From assembly GCA_037576215.1 (NCBI GenBank), contig JBANDB010000006.1, positions 930,001-994,000 of the forward strand: DNA of 64,000 bases, read 5' to 3'. Positions 50,842 through 62,800 of this stretch are shown here, in pieces. This DNA is from Armillaria gallica (lineage: Eukaryota; Basidiomycota; Agaricomycetes; Agaricales; Physalacriaceae). The position numbers and the translations under genes were made by a program. The notes under the pieces are model-generated. The model saw only the letters and a list, made by a program, of their open reading frames with translations, searched no databases and was not told the origin of the DNA. Positions within the stretch are counted from its first letter, which is position 1. Each line of letters opens with the position of its first letter.

Positions 50842-53693
50842 TCAGAGTATTACTAGATCCCCACGGCACGAGTGACACCAGAAAACATGGGAATCATCAA
50901 GGAACTGAGGTCTCGGTGTGGGATGATGATGCGGTGGTGGGGGTGACGATGGCTGAGAGTCTGGTCCATCCGATGGGACTGGTGACAGATTACGAGAAGT
51001 AGGGTGATGAAAGAGCGCGCCTGCACTCTCGCTCTCGATTCGTGCTTTGAGCATGCTCAAGCTCACTTTGCGCTTGTGTCTCGTCTCTGGGGACAAGCCC
51101 TGGTCCAAGACGGCTGTTCGAGTCCGGGAGAGGGATGGCGGGATGGTGCTTTTGAACGACGCCCGGTGCAAGTCGATAGCCGACCCGCGACTCGATGGTC
51201 TCGAAGGAATCGGCGAGAACGATCGCGGACGAAGATCCTCCAGAGCACTGATCTGTTTCTGCAATGCGTGAGATCGGGCATCTGCTTCGAAAAGCGACGT
51301 CTCCAACGCCCGGATCTTTGATTGCGACGCGGAGAGCTCGAGGGAATGCTGCTGCTTAATGGCACCCAGCATCTCGTCGTCAAGCGAGCGAGGGCCCTCG
51401 GGACCTGACGACGAAGCTGCTGCAAGGAGACGCTCAATCTCCTCGTCTTTAGCCTCGATTGCCTGGCGGAGCTCCTCGATCTCACTCTGGGCCTGTGACA
51501 TAAACTCCTCGTCGTCATTCTATGGTAAAAAAGCAATTGAGATGAATACACCGCAGAACTGAATTGGTTTACGAACCCGGATATCGTTTCGCTCCGCAAT
51601 CTCCTGCCGTAAAGCCGCGAGTTCTTGCGCTTGCGCGACAGTTGACTGGTTCAAATGTTCGATCTCCTGCAGCTGCCGCACGGTATCGTGGTGATAACCG
51701 GAACGTTCCGCTTCGAGGGACCGTATACTAGCAAATGCACTCTCCAACTCCTCTTGCATCTCCGTCAAGTCCTGTTGTAGCTTGTTGGCCGCTTCCTGTT
51801 CTGAGAGACGATCCTTTTCGTGACGAGCCAGAGTCTCATTCCACTCCAGCTCGGCTTGCTCTTTATGGTCCCGATCCTCATCCAGCGTAGCCTCAAGTTG
51901 CGCGATAGTAGCGTCACGACTTCGTAAAGTAGTCTCCAGACTATCCACTCTCTCACTCAACTCGAGCTTTGCCCCCGTGAGCTCTACAATCTTGGGTCGC
52001 ATTTCGGCGAGTGACTGCATAAGATTCGTGCCTTCTGATTGGAGATCACTCTGTATTCGTTCAGCTTCTTCTGCACGACGTTTGGAATTTTTTAGCTCAT
52101 TCTGGGCTGCCTGTAGTTGACGGTTGCCAGATGCGAGCTCCACGGCCGCCTGAGTCAGTTTCTCCTGTAGAAGGGCGATGTCCTTTTGGGCAGAGTCTAT
52201 TTCGGACCGTAGTGCGACGGTCTGGTCGTTCAGAGCTGTTTTTTCCGATTCATTAGACGCTAGGAGCTTTTGAATGGCTTCGTGTTCGGCTTCTAGGGTG
52301 GAGTACTTTGACTCCCATGCCTCTGCGCTATCACGATGCTGTTTTAATTCAGCATCGGTCCGGTCGCGATCGTCCTTTAGTGTGGCATATGCCTAAGGCA
52401 GTTTTCGTTATTTTCCCAAGGCCAAATATAATGAAATAAGGCACCAGGCACCTGTTTGAGCTTTGAAAGCTGGAATTCGAGTTCATCACTGCGATCTTGG
52501 GTATTCTTTAGGGTATTCTCCAACTTTTCGGCGCGGTCATCGCTTTGTATTTGCTCTTCCAATTCACGCAATCGGCGCTTGTAGTCGTCGACTTCCTTCT
52601 GGAGATTACTTGAAGCAGCATTGGATAGTTGCAACTCCCGCTCCTGCATGGCGAGCCGGGCTCAATCAACAAATTGATTGCAATCATTAGCAACGCACCT
52701 GCTCCCGATTCTTTTCGGTCAGATCCTTGTCCTTGGCCCGCAACTGCTCGTTCTCATAAGAGGATTCATGGAGATCCGACTCGAGTCTCGCAAGACGACC
52801 TTGGAGAATTGAGAATTGTTTCCGTTCTTCCTCAAGCTGACTTTTCGTTGACTGCGCCTCTAAGCTACGTGAGTAAGTAACTACGATCCGCTAAGGGAAT
52901 CCATACCAGACTCGAGGCCCTCTAAGCGTTCCAGCTCCGAAGCCAGAGATGCCTTCTCGGAGACCAGCAAAGATATTGTCTGTTGTTCATTTCGCAGAAA
53001 TGTCTCCCTTTCGACCTGTAGTTGCTGCACCTCTTGGGACAGTTGCTGCGAACGCTTTCGCTCTTCACCTAGTATCACCTCAGTTTCCCGAAGTCCTTTA
53101 GAACCATGAGTAAAGACACGTTGTGAACAGCAGACTACCACGCACTGTCCTGGGACGCCTGCAATTCGAGCATCCTACTACTCAACGATGCATTTTCTGA
53201 TTGAAGCTCATCTATGCGCGCCTTGAGAGCACCCCCGTCGATGTTCGTAGCATGTGGATGACCAGTAGCCTTGAGCGGTGGCGGCGAGGAAATGAGACGG
53301 GATGGCGGGCTCGAAGCTGGTGGAGGCGCAGCACGGGGCAAGGAGGATATCCATGACGTGTCATTTGATTCCCTTGTCGCGAAACTAGCATCGAGAAATC
53401 CAAATTGACATTCATACATTGCAATGAAGGTGAAATCGCCTACAGGTCAGCCACGTCTCGTTTCTCGTCCTCAACTGGAGCAGGTTCCGGAAGCGCAGGA
53501 GAAAACGGCCGTGAAGATGGTGGGCTGGAAGGGGAAGCGACCTCTGGAGTAATGCCGTGCGCTTTCTTTTGTTGTCGCTTCTTGAGCTAGAGGGTAGAAT
53601 TAACGTTGAGGCTGGTTCAATATAGTTAAGGTGTCGAATACACACCATGGCTTTGGCCCTTGCTGCCTTGGCAGCTCGGTCGTCTTCCGACAT
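50842..53693 (-). CDS. golgin-like long coiled-coil protein (Bug1/GM130-type candidate)
   Basis: The N-terminus MSEDDRAAKAARAKAM, then a basic LKKRQQKKAHG, resembles the p115/Uso1-binding basic start of GM130-type golgins. A Pro/Ser-rich linker precedes about 650 residues of nearly unbroken heptads (ALKARIDELQSENASLSSRM, QQLSQEVQQLQVERETF, AELKQHRDSAEAWESKYS, RVDSLETTLRSRDATIAQL, SEIEELRQAIEAKDEEIER). The tail is Pro/His-rich, and the extreme C-terminus is DSHVFWCHSCRGDLVIL, hydrophobic at the end with a Cys-x-x-Cys. GM130 binds the GRASP PDZ domain through a hydrophobic C-terminus, so a Golgi tether role is inferred. Introns are few in the coil (near 51510-51580, 52390-52450, 52660-52700, 52860-52910 and 53090-53140). 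The start is the second Met (53693) rather than 53714. Confidence 0.7.
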
Positions 53694-54233
53694 GGTGTCG
53701 ACAGTGGATTCCAAAACGATATTTAGTTATCAAGCCAGTCACGGGGGAACGAGAGAAAGCTGAAAACTACTGGGTGGACGTGAGCCAAATTGGTATGAAC
53801 CGGCATTTGAACGGAAGCAATTGTGTTGTCAAACGTGATCCTTGAACACAAGCATGTGTATTTATTCCAAATTCCATGTACGAGAAGAGAAATTTATGAA
53901 TTCGACAATATATAAGACCGAAAAGTAGGAGACAGGAAGAGAGAGAAAATGAAACAGGCAAACTGGATAGCAGGGAGATATATGTAAACCACGAGTGAGA
54001 AAGGCCAGACTGTGGGTGTGAAATTGCTGGGCAGCAAAGCATCTAACGAATGACTCGAGGCGTCCATTCCGACAGTTACGATGGATCGCGGTTAAGGGTA
54101 TAGGATGAACATATAAAGGATCAGATACCGTGCCATGGAAAACACATCAGAGGCGCAATGAAACTTTTCGTGTAAAGACACAAGGCCCACAAGCAGTAGG
54201 GGGTATCCGGGAGAAGGAAATATGTACAGTACA
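53694..54233. other. upstream region of the golgin-like gene, 3' flank of G-beta
   Basis: No coding feature is supported in this 540-bp stretch between two tandem minus-strand genes. Confidence 0.4.
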
Positions 54234-55503
54234 TTATGCCCAGACCTGGAACCAATGTCAAACAAAGTAGAAACCAACATGATAAGTTACTCACCCTGAG
54301 CGTACTGTCCCAACTACCAGTGCAAAGTGCCATGCCATCAGTGCTGACACCTAAACAACTGACCCGGTTCTCGTGCCCTGTTAGCACACCGACACGCTCT
54401 CCCTTCAGTGTGTCCCAGACGTTGCATGTCCAATCATCGTAGCCTCCAAATAGGATACGTCCAGAGATTGAGAAAGCAACAGAGGTAATACCACATAGAA
54501 TGTTATCATGTGTGAAAGTGTTCAGTTCCCGGTCAGCACGAATGTCAAACAAACGGCAAGAGGCGTCATCAGAGCCGGTGGCGAAGGCATCACCGTTAGG
54601 GAAGAATCTATAAGAATGGTATTGGTAAGAACGAAAAGCGCCCGTGTTAATACAATACGCACTGAACAGCGTTAATATCTGATTCGTGACCGGTAAATGT
54701 CTGGGTCGCACGGCCACTCCGAATGTCCCACAGCTTGGCTGTGGCGTCACAGGCGCCGGAAACGAATACGTTCTGATTCGGTCCCAAGGACAAGCTTATG
54801 ATAAAGCAATCTCTCAGCAATTCCTAAAGCTCGCAGAAACGGTAACACGGACCTCATGACATCGCCCGTGTGATCACTGAACTCGACCACTCTGACACCC
54901 GCCTCAATGTCCCACAGCATACAAGTCATGTCACCCGAACTGGTAACAATCTGGCGGTCGTTGATAAATCTGCAGCAGCTGAGATATCCTGAGTGAGCGC
55001 TGAGCTCACGAGCGCCCTTGACGCTAGTGCCGCCCTCTTTACTGTTGAGATTGTAAATGGAGCAAATGTTGTCAAGACCGCCACAAGCGACGTAGTTTCC
55101 AGATGGGGCATATGCGCAGGTCATCACCCAGCTTGATCGTAAGGGAATAGCGTGTACTTTGTTCGTCGTGTAAGCATCCCAGACAATGAGCTTTCCGTCT
55201 TGCGAGGCAGACACGAGATGTCTCCGGTCTGTCGCCCAATGCATGGCGTATATCTTTGCAAGGTGACCTCTCAGTGCGCGACGCGGACGCATCACAATTC
55301 GGGGAAGTGCATCAACTTCTGCGGCCATAGCACGCACTGAGATTGAATTAGGGAAACTGATAGCGGCCGAGGAAAAGGGGTAGCAACTCACAGCTGGTAT
55401 CTGCTGACGATTCCTTCTTCGCACGAATCTTTTCCTTCAAGCTCTCCGCCTCCCTACGAGCAGCAGCAATCCTCTCCTGGATATCACCCTGATTTTGAGA
55501 CAT
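54234..55503 (-). CDS. GPB1: heterotrimeric G-protein beta subunit (Ste4/SfaD/GNB1 type)
   Basis: This is the beta subunit that with gamma transmits pheromone and nutrient signals from G-protein-coupled receptors. The N-terminal coiled coil is [20 protein letters not shown] and [13 protein letters not shown]. Seven WD blades follow: [133 protein letters not shown] and [17 protein letters not shown]. The end is STLRVWA, with the last exon only a few codons (TAA 54234-54236). The sequence is nearly co-linear with animal GNB1, which is usual for this very conserved protein. Confidence 0.95.
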
Positions 55504-55633
55504 GGTTCGATATTTGGAAACGTCAGAAGTAAAGTCAGACTTGGGCCGAGTGAGTCAAGTCGGCGCTGGATGAAAAAGCAGAGACTTCAATACTTGCAGA
55601 CTAAGATAGTATATAAGAGAGACCGCTGGACCG

Positions 55634-55858
55634 TCACTCACTCTTGATACGAGAAAAATCGCCTGAAAAGATAGGCGAGGGGCCGAGAAGAGACGAGAAA
55701 GAGGGGTGTAGTCGGTCAAGGTGATGAACGTTGACACAGACAACGAGAGGGAGTACCTGCGACGACAACGCCGCTGAGGACAGCGACCAGAAAGATAAAG
55801 ATGAAGAAAGGGTTGAGGGCAGCGTCCTTACGGGAGACACAGTTGATGGAATGATCTG
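55634..55858 (-). other. possible small membrane-protein exons, start not found
   Basis: Minus strand: after an acceptor-like ctcactcag the frame reads INCVSRKDAALNPFFIFIF and LVAVLSGVVVA, a single membrane helix. A short intron (gtactccc to ttttcag) then leads to GDFSRIKSE and TGA at 55634-55636. Both splice sites look good, but no in-frame Met is visible upstream. It could be the 3' exons of a small gene. I do not recognise it. Confidence 0.3.
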
Positions 55859-56010
55859 AGTGAGCACCAGGAAATTACAAGCTCCGTCGGGCGGAGTTTT
55901 AATTCACTCCGTTCCTGTCCTCTCCTTCCAATAGAACGCTGCTGGTCAGCGCCGCACATATTCCCCTAAATTGTTCGATATCAATAAATTAGCCGTCTGA
56001 CAGGTACCTT

Positions 56011-56151
56011 TTATTCAAACAGCTGGCTGGAGAGGACGTTGCCCTCCTCCTCATATTTTTTCTTGATTGCGTCGTGATCTGGACTCTCCGGGAATTTAAC
56101 GGCATGTGGTTCAGGGCGCATCCCAAAAAATCCGACATCGACTAGCAGCAT
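56011..56151 (-). other. short protein-like open frame (46 codons)
   Basis: Minus strand: MLLVDVGFFGMRPEPHAVKF, then SPDHDAIKKKYEEEGNVLSS, ending LFE before TAA (56011-56013). Its charged, helix-like composition looks like the C-terminal exon of a real small protein, with possible acceptors at tgctgctag or ggaacag. No upstream exon could be identified, and it may be a relic. Confidence 0.3.
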
Positions 56152-57782
56152 TATTCGATCCACAACACTGTTCCGACAGCAAGGTTTGCTTCACAAGGTC
56201 TTACTGATGTTCCAAAGTTAACTGAAGTCTCCATAATACTTGTAACTTGGTTCAATGCACAGCGTTCAAGTTGAGCATGATGCATCATGAGGACTGATTG
56301 ATTTCGCTTCAGCCTCATCACGACGGATCATCCATGCGTATCCTTATCATCACAAGTTGGTCCCCTCCCTGTAAATTCAGTTCTGCTTTTCATGATCTGC
56401 ATGCGATCTATGACCCGATTTCTGTAACCCCTGGCAAGGTACCGATGCTCAAGTGAACTTCTTTGTCAGAACCGTATACCTTTATTCTTGATCTCCAAAG
56501 TGTACGTGTGTCGGAAGCTCACATTATACGAAGCTCCACTGCAATTACACTACTTTGGTTCTTTGCGGACCGGCCTGTCCAAAGGCACAGAAGCTGCTGC
56601 TGCTGACGGGGATCAAGCCAGATATCGTCCATTGGTTATGAAAATCATCGCTTTCGTCCCGGAATTATGGATCATTCGAGTTGTCCGGGTATATCTATCA
56701 GGCCGCCGGTGCCAGGCAGCTGTAGAGATTTCCTGCAATCTGAGTATGAACTACACAGTCGATGATAAATATCTTCTGCATTTCTATTCCGGCGACGCGG
56801 CGAGCGGCGATGACGTTATTACACCGAGAAGCTCGTCAAAACTGTTAAAACAAGTTTTCAAAAGGACGAATAAACACAAACACAAAATGAGAATTGAAGC
56901 GAATCTGCCGCAAATTTTCGTGCACGGGCCCGAACTTACCCATATCCGAGTTAGCATATTTCATACTTTAGCGTCAAATGAGGGACAAATTCGGTAATCT
57001 TACGGACACACCTTGGCGGGTGCTTCCCGGGGCCTCTGGAAAAGTGGCCTTCACGATGCCCTTCCCCCCTCCTCTCTTCAAGTCACTTACCGGGCGTTCT
57101 CGGGCCGAACGTATTCGTGACATTCACGTGATGTGCGACGATCGAGTTCAAGTTCGTTGTTGCTCGAGTCTGCAACGAGTCTGGCGAGACAACCGGCTTA
57201 CTTGGATTACCTTGCTTACGCTGGGCTCACATTACTCTCTGACCCCCAGTGGAACCTCTTTTGGATACTTAAGCTCTTGTACCAGGCTTCACTTTGTACC
57301 GTCTTCCTTCTTGAATGTTCTTGGCCTGTGATACCGCAGGTGCTTCGCGTATTCCTTCCAAGTCGCCGCATGTCGTGACTGACCAAAGGCAGAGAATATT
57401 TGTCTTTCTCTTAGGCGAGCCTTGCTACAGGACTCTGCTCCCGCGTGGTTACAACGGAACAGCAGCGACAAGCTTTGACCGCTGCTTGACCTTGTGTGTT
57501 CAATGCTGATGAATTCGATATTTTTGGCTTGTCCTTTCACCTCCGTGTTCTCAGTCGAACTTCTCTTATACTTCAGAAGTGCTCGGAGCTACGCCGTTCC
57601 TTGACTCGGTGGTTCTAAGCCGTGTTTCTGGTGCTACCACACTGGCGAATGATCACAAGCAACAGTGAACGGCCAATGCCAACCAATCGGTTACCTTACA
57701 CTTGGTCTTGCGACAGTAATTCTTCCATGTCTAAAAGACTCTTCGCTAACTCAATAACGTACCATTGCACACGTCGTTACAT
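56152..57782. other. gene-poor region upstream of the first dsRBD gene
   Basis: Open frames such as 56488-56997 and 57133-57378 exist; the latter reads PAYLDYLAYAGLTLLSDPQW. No family, intron pattern or partner frame supports them. They could be remnants of lost genes. Confidence 0.35.
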
Positions 57783-58179
57783 ATGCCGAGTAACCGCGGT
57801 ATGTCCTCATTTCTTCGCCTTGACGCCTCTGAGCTTTTTTATTTACCTAAGGTACCGTTGAACTCAACAATTGTATGCGCATTCCCGTGGTTCTGGCTGG
57901 TACCTCCTCGGGCTAATCGTCTATCAAGATCTACAAAGCAAGGGAATGTTAGCATCATTGAGCTGGATCGAGTCCATATCAGACCCTCGTTATGGACCGA
58001 CTTGGACATGCATATGCAAGAGTACGTCTAGGCTTTCCCATTGTTCAGATCGGGTTCTTTCTAATTTCGTTGCAGTAGATGGACAGGTCCGTGGGATTGG
58101 TACTGGAGCACAGAAACATGTCGCCAGGGACATTGCCGCGAGCCAGGCGTTAAGCACTCTGATTGAACGTCATCAATAG
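57783..58179 (+). CDS. single-dsRBD microprotein A
   Basis: Four exons (57783-57798, 57852-57872, 57929-58021, 58076-58179) with clean GT-AG introns give a 77-residue protein. It starts MPSNRGTVELNNYLQSKG. Then come SLSWIESISDPRYGPTWTC, KIDGQVRGIGTGAQKHVAR and DIAASQALSTLIERHQ. This is a complete double-stranded RNA-binding domain and almost nothing else: alpha1 NNYLQSKG, the GPxW/T beta2 region, the VxGxxxGxG turn, basic residues Q/K-H before alpha2 and AA..AL in alpha2. The canonical KKxAK of the dsRNA-contacting helix reads QKHVAR, so binding strength is uncertain. The role is unknown; a dsRNA-binding adaptor or decoy is possible (inference). Confidence 0.78.
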
Positions 58180-59393
58180 CGATGGCTAGCTTTCGCCGGG
58201 CTGTGGTTAGTGCGTACATCGAATTCTCACTTGTTTTCCGGAGTCTTTTCTGTCAGACTCAATGAATTGCCGGATAAGAGGTACAAATACCTCATGTTTA
58301 CATTCCTGTTAGTAAGCCTGGCTGATCCGTTTTGACGTTGGCTATGATGGTAGAGAAGTTCACTCAATTACCCACACAAAGCTTCGCGGAGCCGCTTTGG
58401 TGAATTATAAGCCACACTTCTATCTGTGTGAATATTTCTGACGACTCGGACGCTATCAGGACGCAGTTTGGAGCACAATTCAACACTAGCCTGAACGAAG
58501 AATAGCCCGCAAGCTCGGGACCATTCATTAGTAACATCAAAGCCAGGCCGTATCCCGGCCGACAAACCATTCATTCGTTCATTCCATGTAGATTATGAAG
58601 ACTGGTTTGGTGCGTCTTGTTATGCTCTCGCGCTAGTGCTGATTGGCTGCTTAAAGACTAGGTACCTCCGAGTTCGCATTTGATGCCGTAGTGTTGCTAT
58701 CAGGGATCACATCCAGCTCGAACCGCTGAAAACTAGGCCAGCGGTTTGAAATAGGGTGCAACGGTCCATAAACAAATCAGAACCCTAAACTGAACTGTCC
58801 ACTTGTAGCCGAAGGACAAAGTCCGATCTCTTGGTTAAATCTGGTCCAGAGAAGAGAAGAAAGCAAAGCTTTCTTCGTTTGTAACGTGGAGCGCTCCGTC
58901 TGTCCTCGTATAACGCAGGTCCGCAGTATCTATGTCCTCCGCGCCTTCTTTGCGGGTTTTTCAGCGGGACTGTTGATATACGGTCCGCCTGTCAATCCAA
59001 TTCGACTGGCGTGTCTGTGCCCGATGATCCGTAGTAAAGGTCACCAACCGGCTTCAATGGACCAGCTGCGAGCCACGGCTGTGAACCTGCCCGTCAGTTT
59101 GATCTCTTGTTTCTTGGTCAAGGGTCTCTGGTAACGCATTGCTTAGTCCCCGGCACCAATCTAGAGGAGTTGATACGTGTCCGTGTTTGAGGTAAATCGG
59201 TGGTTCCTTACTATTGGGACGTGGGAGAAGGAGATAAACTCAATTTTGTCCTTCGGCGGCTGATGCTGTCTGTTTATGACGAGGTTGCTTGGCCCCGCTT
59301 TGGGAGACGGCCTGAGTCTTATCATATAAAGGGTCAGGCTTAGGACTCAAACACAAAGCTACTGTTCCTTCACCTTTCTATCAGAGCGATACA
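58180..59393. other. spacer between the two dsRBD genes
   Basis: Contains only the presumed promoter of the second dsRBD gene (see TATA box). No other coding or RNA feature is supported, and no obvious repeat shared with the first gene's flanks. Confidence 0.4.
59325..59330 (+). promoter_or_regulatory. TATA box of dsRBD gene B
   Basis: TATAAA within TCATATAAAGGG lies 64 bases upstream of the ATG at 59394, a suitable distance for a short 5' UTR. Confidence 0.5.
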
Positions 59394-59839
59394 ATGCCTA
59401 GTGAGTAGTCAGAGTAAGCTATTTTGTTCAATAGCTGATCTACTGGTCTGGGTAGAATTCGTCACCCTGCTTAACAATTGCAAGCCGTCTCGACTGCAAA
59501 TATCCGCAATTATGCTGACTGTATTTCTTCAGACTTCCAGGCTAGAGGCGACACAAGTGTATTAAGTTATCAAGAGTCGGTTGTGGGGCCCTCCGACAGG
59601 GCTGAGTGGACCGTCGTTTGCAAAGGTAGGAATTATCTCTTTAATTCACACTTTATTCATGACGGTACACCTAGTATCTGGTGAAATTAAAGGGATAGGC
59701 GTGGCCTCTTCCAAATCTGCTGCTAAGGAAACGGCAGCTCAGCAAGCGCTTCAGGTGAGGTTATTGCTCTTCTTCCCGCGATTTAGCTTTGACCGATGAG
59801 GACTCCTATCTTCCTTTCTAGCGCCTGGGTGTAGCTTAA
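59394..59839 (+). CDS. single-dsRBD microprotein B, paralogue of A
   Basis: Five exons (59394-59400, 59456-59479, 59533-59625, 59675-59754, 59822-59839) give a 73-residue protein starting MPKFVTLLNNYFQARGDTS. Then VLSYQESVVGPSDRAEWTV, CKVSGEIKGIGVASSKSAAK and ETAAQQALQRLGVA. The domain keeps the VxGxxxGxG turn and the SSKSAAKETAAQQAL helix, close to the dsRBD consensus (KKxAK...AAxxAL). Exon 3 is 93 nt, exactly as in gene A, and the preceding intron sits at the same codon. That intron starts GC (gcaagc) instead of GT. The last intron has no counterpart in A. Its role is as uncertain as for A. Confidence 0.78.
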
Positions 59840-62800
59840 TCAGCATGCGTTAATAATATGCCAAACTTTCCGACTGTATACCTATTCTATGTATGGGCTT
59901 CGTTACAATAATACTGGCGCTTGTCCTCGGCGCTTCAATGATTTTCCGTGGTGACTGTACTTTACGTAATCGACCGCTTTCAAGTTGCCACTATCAACAT
60001 GGCGCCTCGATCTTTGAACTTTGTTTTAACTCTTGGAGCGGCAGCCGTAGGTATTGTGGGTTCCATACAAGGGTACATCTTTTGTCTGCTGACAGTACTG
60101 TTTCCAGGGGTCGTTTCTGGGATGTATATATTCGAACCATTGATCAAAGACGCGTAAGTCAGGAAAGCTACGAACTATTGCCATTAACTCATTACGCTCA
60201 AGAGCAAGCCAATCGCACACGAAAGCCCAGGGCTTCCCTGATCCTGTGATCGTTCAAGTAGACGCTGTATCAGATCATAAGTCCGCAACCCCGAGCAACA
60301 ATAGCGAGAAGTAGGGAGATAGCAAATCTATAATGCAACATCCTGCACACGTGCTTAGATGCCCCAAGCTTCGCAATTATCCGTTCTGTCATACCGGCAG
60401 GGTTCCAAGGGCAATCCTTAGTCCGTTCCGACATTGCAACAAGATTTAGATGACTCGTCACGTATTACACTGGACAATTTTTCCGTGGGCGTGGTGTTCA
60501 TTAAATATAAGCCATTGACAATGAGTTTTGGCTAGCTATTCCTTCTTCCTATCAGCCAACCCCATTCCATCAAATGATTACCAATGCCCATCGCAATAAT
60601 GAGTTCTGGCCTTCTTCAACTCTTTCGGCGCCCATTTATTTCATTAATCTGATGGGATTAAACTGCTTGAGGAGATACAAGACCCCTTCTGATTCGTTAT
60701 GAATATCTTTTCAGGGACTTCAATTGGTGTTGGAGCCCAAATTTGACACGATTTTGTCTAGTGAGCATATGATCATTCTTCAGAGTTCTGCGTGTTTCAA
60801 TTTTCAATGACAACACCTTCCTAAATGAAGAAACTATTTACAAATAGAGCGCTGAGCAAACGTACTAGGACGTAGTGGCCTGATCGAGTCTAAGATGAAG
60901 TAAATACATACAAGAATGATACTTCATGCACGTCAATTTTTGGATCATGCTAAGGCGCGTCGCGGGTAAGCATCCTAGCGATGAGGACGGACCCTGGAGT
61001 TGATCCATAGATGGTGAGAATTATGCAGAACCTGATCATGGTTCGCCTTTGCATATCAACACCTCTCGCACAGAACGTTGATCAATGCTGCTTAGAGCTT
61101 GAAGAATGATCAGACAATAATGAAGGCTGTTTACGACCGAATACACATCTGAGAACAGGCGCCCACCGGGTGGGAAATAAAACTACTGTATGTTCGTCAA
61201 CGGCACTAGTGAAATGCAACAAGGAATGGGTTACCACAATGTGACTCGTCCTGGAAGGCTGAAGTTCTTGAGTGATTCTAATCGTGAGCGCGATAACTCT
61301 TGATACAAAGCTGTTTAACACAGGCTACGCACGGATGGTCTGATAGACGTGGATCTCTCCAGTTTTCTTTAGTTTGTGAATTTCTGTCTAGGACTTCGTA
61401 TATGGAATTGCTGCTATACCTAGATAGAACTGGAACAATGGGATAATAAAAGGTCGTCTGCTTACGGAAGGCCGCACATATCATTTTCACTAAGTATACC
61501 TGGCAGAAAATATGCTCTGCGCGGTGCTTTCCGGGCCAAATCAAACGCTGGCAATGAGGTCCGTTGTTATAATCATGGGACCATGCCCTGTGTCCCACCG
61601 TATTTTGTGATCACTCACAAAGTAACAGACGCCGAGGTAAGCATACAAGGGACGTCCTTCAAATCACTCGAAAGACTGAAACTCCACGTCATATCGCGTT
61701 GTAGGGGTGGGATTTTGCAGCAGCCACTCATGTCACCAAATCCTATCACCACATTCTACCGTGAACATGTACAGATGCATTCGTACTCTTGACAGAGCCC
61801 AGCCCAGTACTGGTTCATCAAAAAATGACCAAATTGCCGAACCTACTCACCTGGGATTTTATTCACACAGCCTCCGAGCAATTGCCGCTTTCTACCTTTG
61901 GCGCACTACAGCTTTGAATAACCACCCTAAGTCCAACCGCCGGCTTGTTAGATGCTGTCAACATTGGAAACAATAAGGATAAGACGACCTGGAAGCTTCG
62001 GGTTCGAATAGCAAGTGTTGGTTTGTCCGATGTCGGGTACGGTAAGGGGCCGTCACTAAATGGAGGTTCTCTTCGTCCCCATTCCAAGCTAAGACAAGGG
62101 CGTATCGGGGAACAGGACGTGACTAACTATCGAACAATGCCACGGCAGCTAGAACTGAAAGTTAACCCCAGAAGGGCGAATCAAATACTTTGTGCTGCGT
62201 TGATATTCTTTGCGGGACGCCACATATGGGAAATCAGAATTTTCTCGGTTATGCGCAGATGGGCGTAAAATGGACAGCTGTTCTCCGCAGGGGTTGATTG
62301 TGGGACAAGTCTTCAGGGGCTATTTAGGACGTTAATATCTGGGTCTTGGGAAAGGCGCCAGGTGATCGAGATGGCAGTTCAGGATATTGATATTTGGACA
62401 AGATGAGCGCAAATACGCGCTCCAACTGTGAGGCTAGAAGCAGCCGCGAAAGCTTCGGATCCTTAGAAATTCTGCAGGGAGAGCGGAACTCACGTACATG
62501 AAGGCAAGATAAAGATTGGGTTTCGAAATCAGAGAGTTAAGATACCAATATTGGTACGCCGTCAGTCTGTAACTCCTTTGGAGGCCATCCGAGATGCTGA
62601 TGGTTGCAAAGGTACAGACAGAACAAGCGAGCCAGATAGGTTCAATTATTCCGGCTCGCAGTCCAGTTCCGAACTCGCAAAGAAGCAGTCCGTGTTGGTC
62701 CAATAAAGTGCGAATCGGACCAGTCGCAGACCATTTATATCACCAAGAATAGTTCACTATCGGAGACATATACGGTTCTCGGTGACAGCACAGGTTACAG

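Noticed and set aside
56488..56997. 169-codon plus-strand open frame
   Set aside because: Long, but the translation resembles no family and has no start context or exon partners; kept only as a note in the region entry.
62003..62030. GGTTCGAAT resembling a tRNA B box
   Set aside because: No matching A box or cloverleaf could be folded around it.
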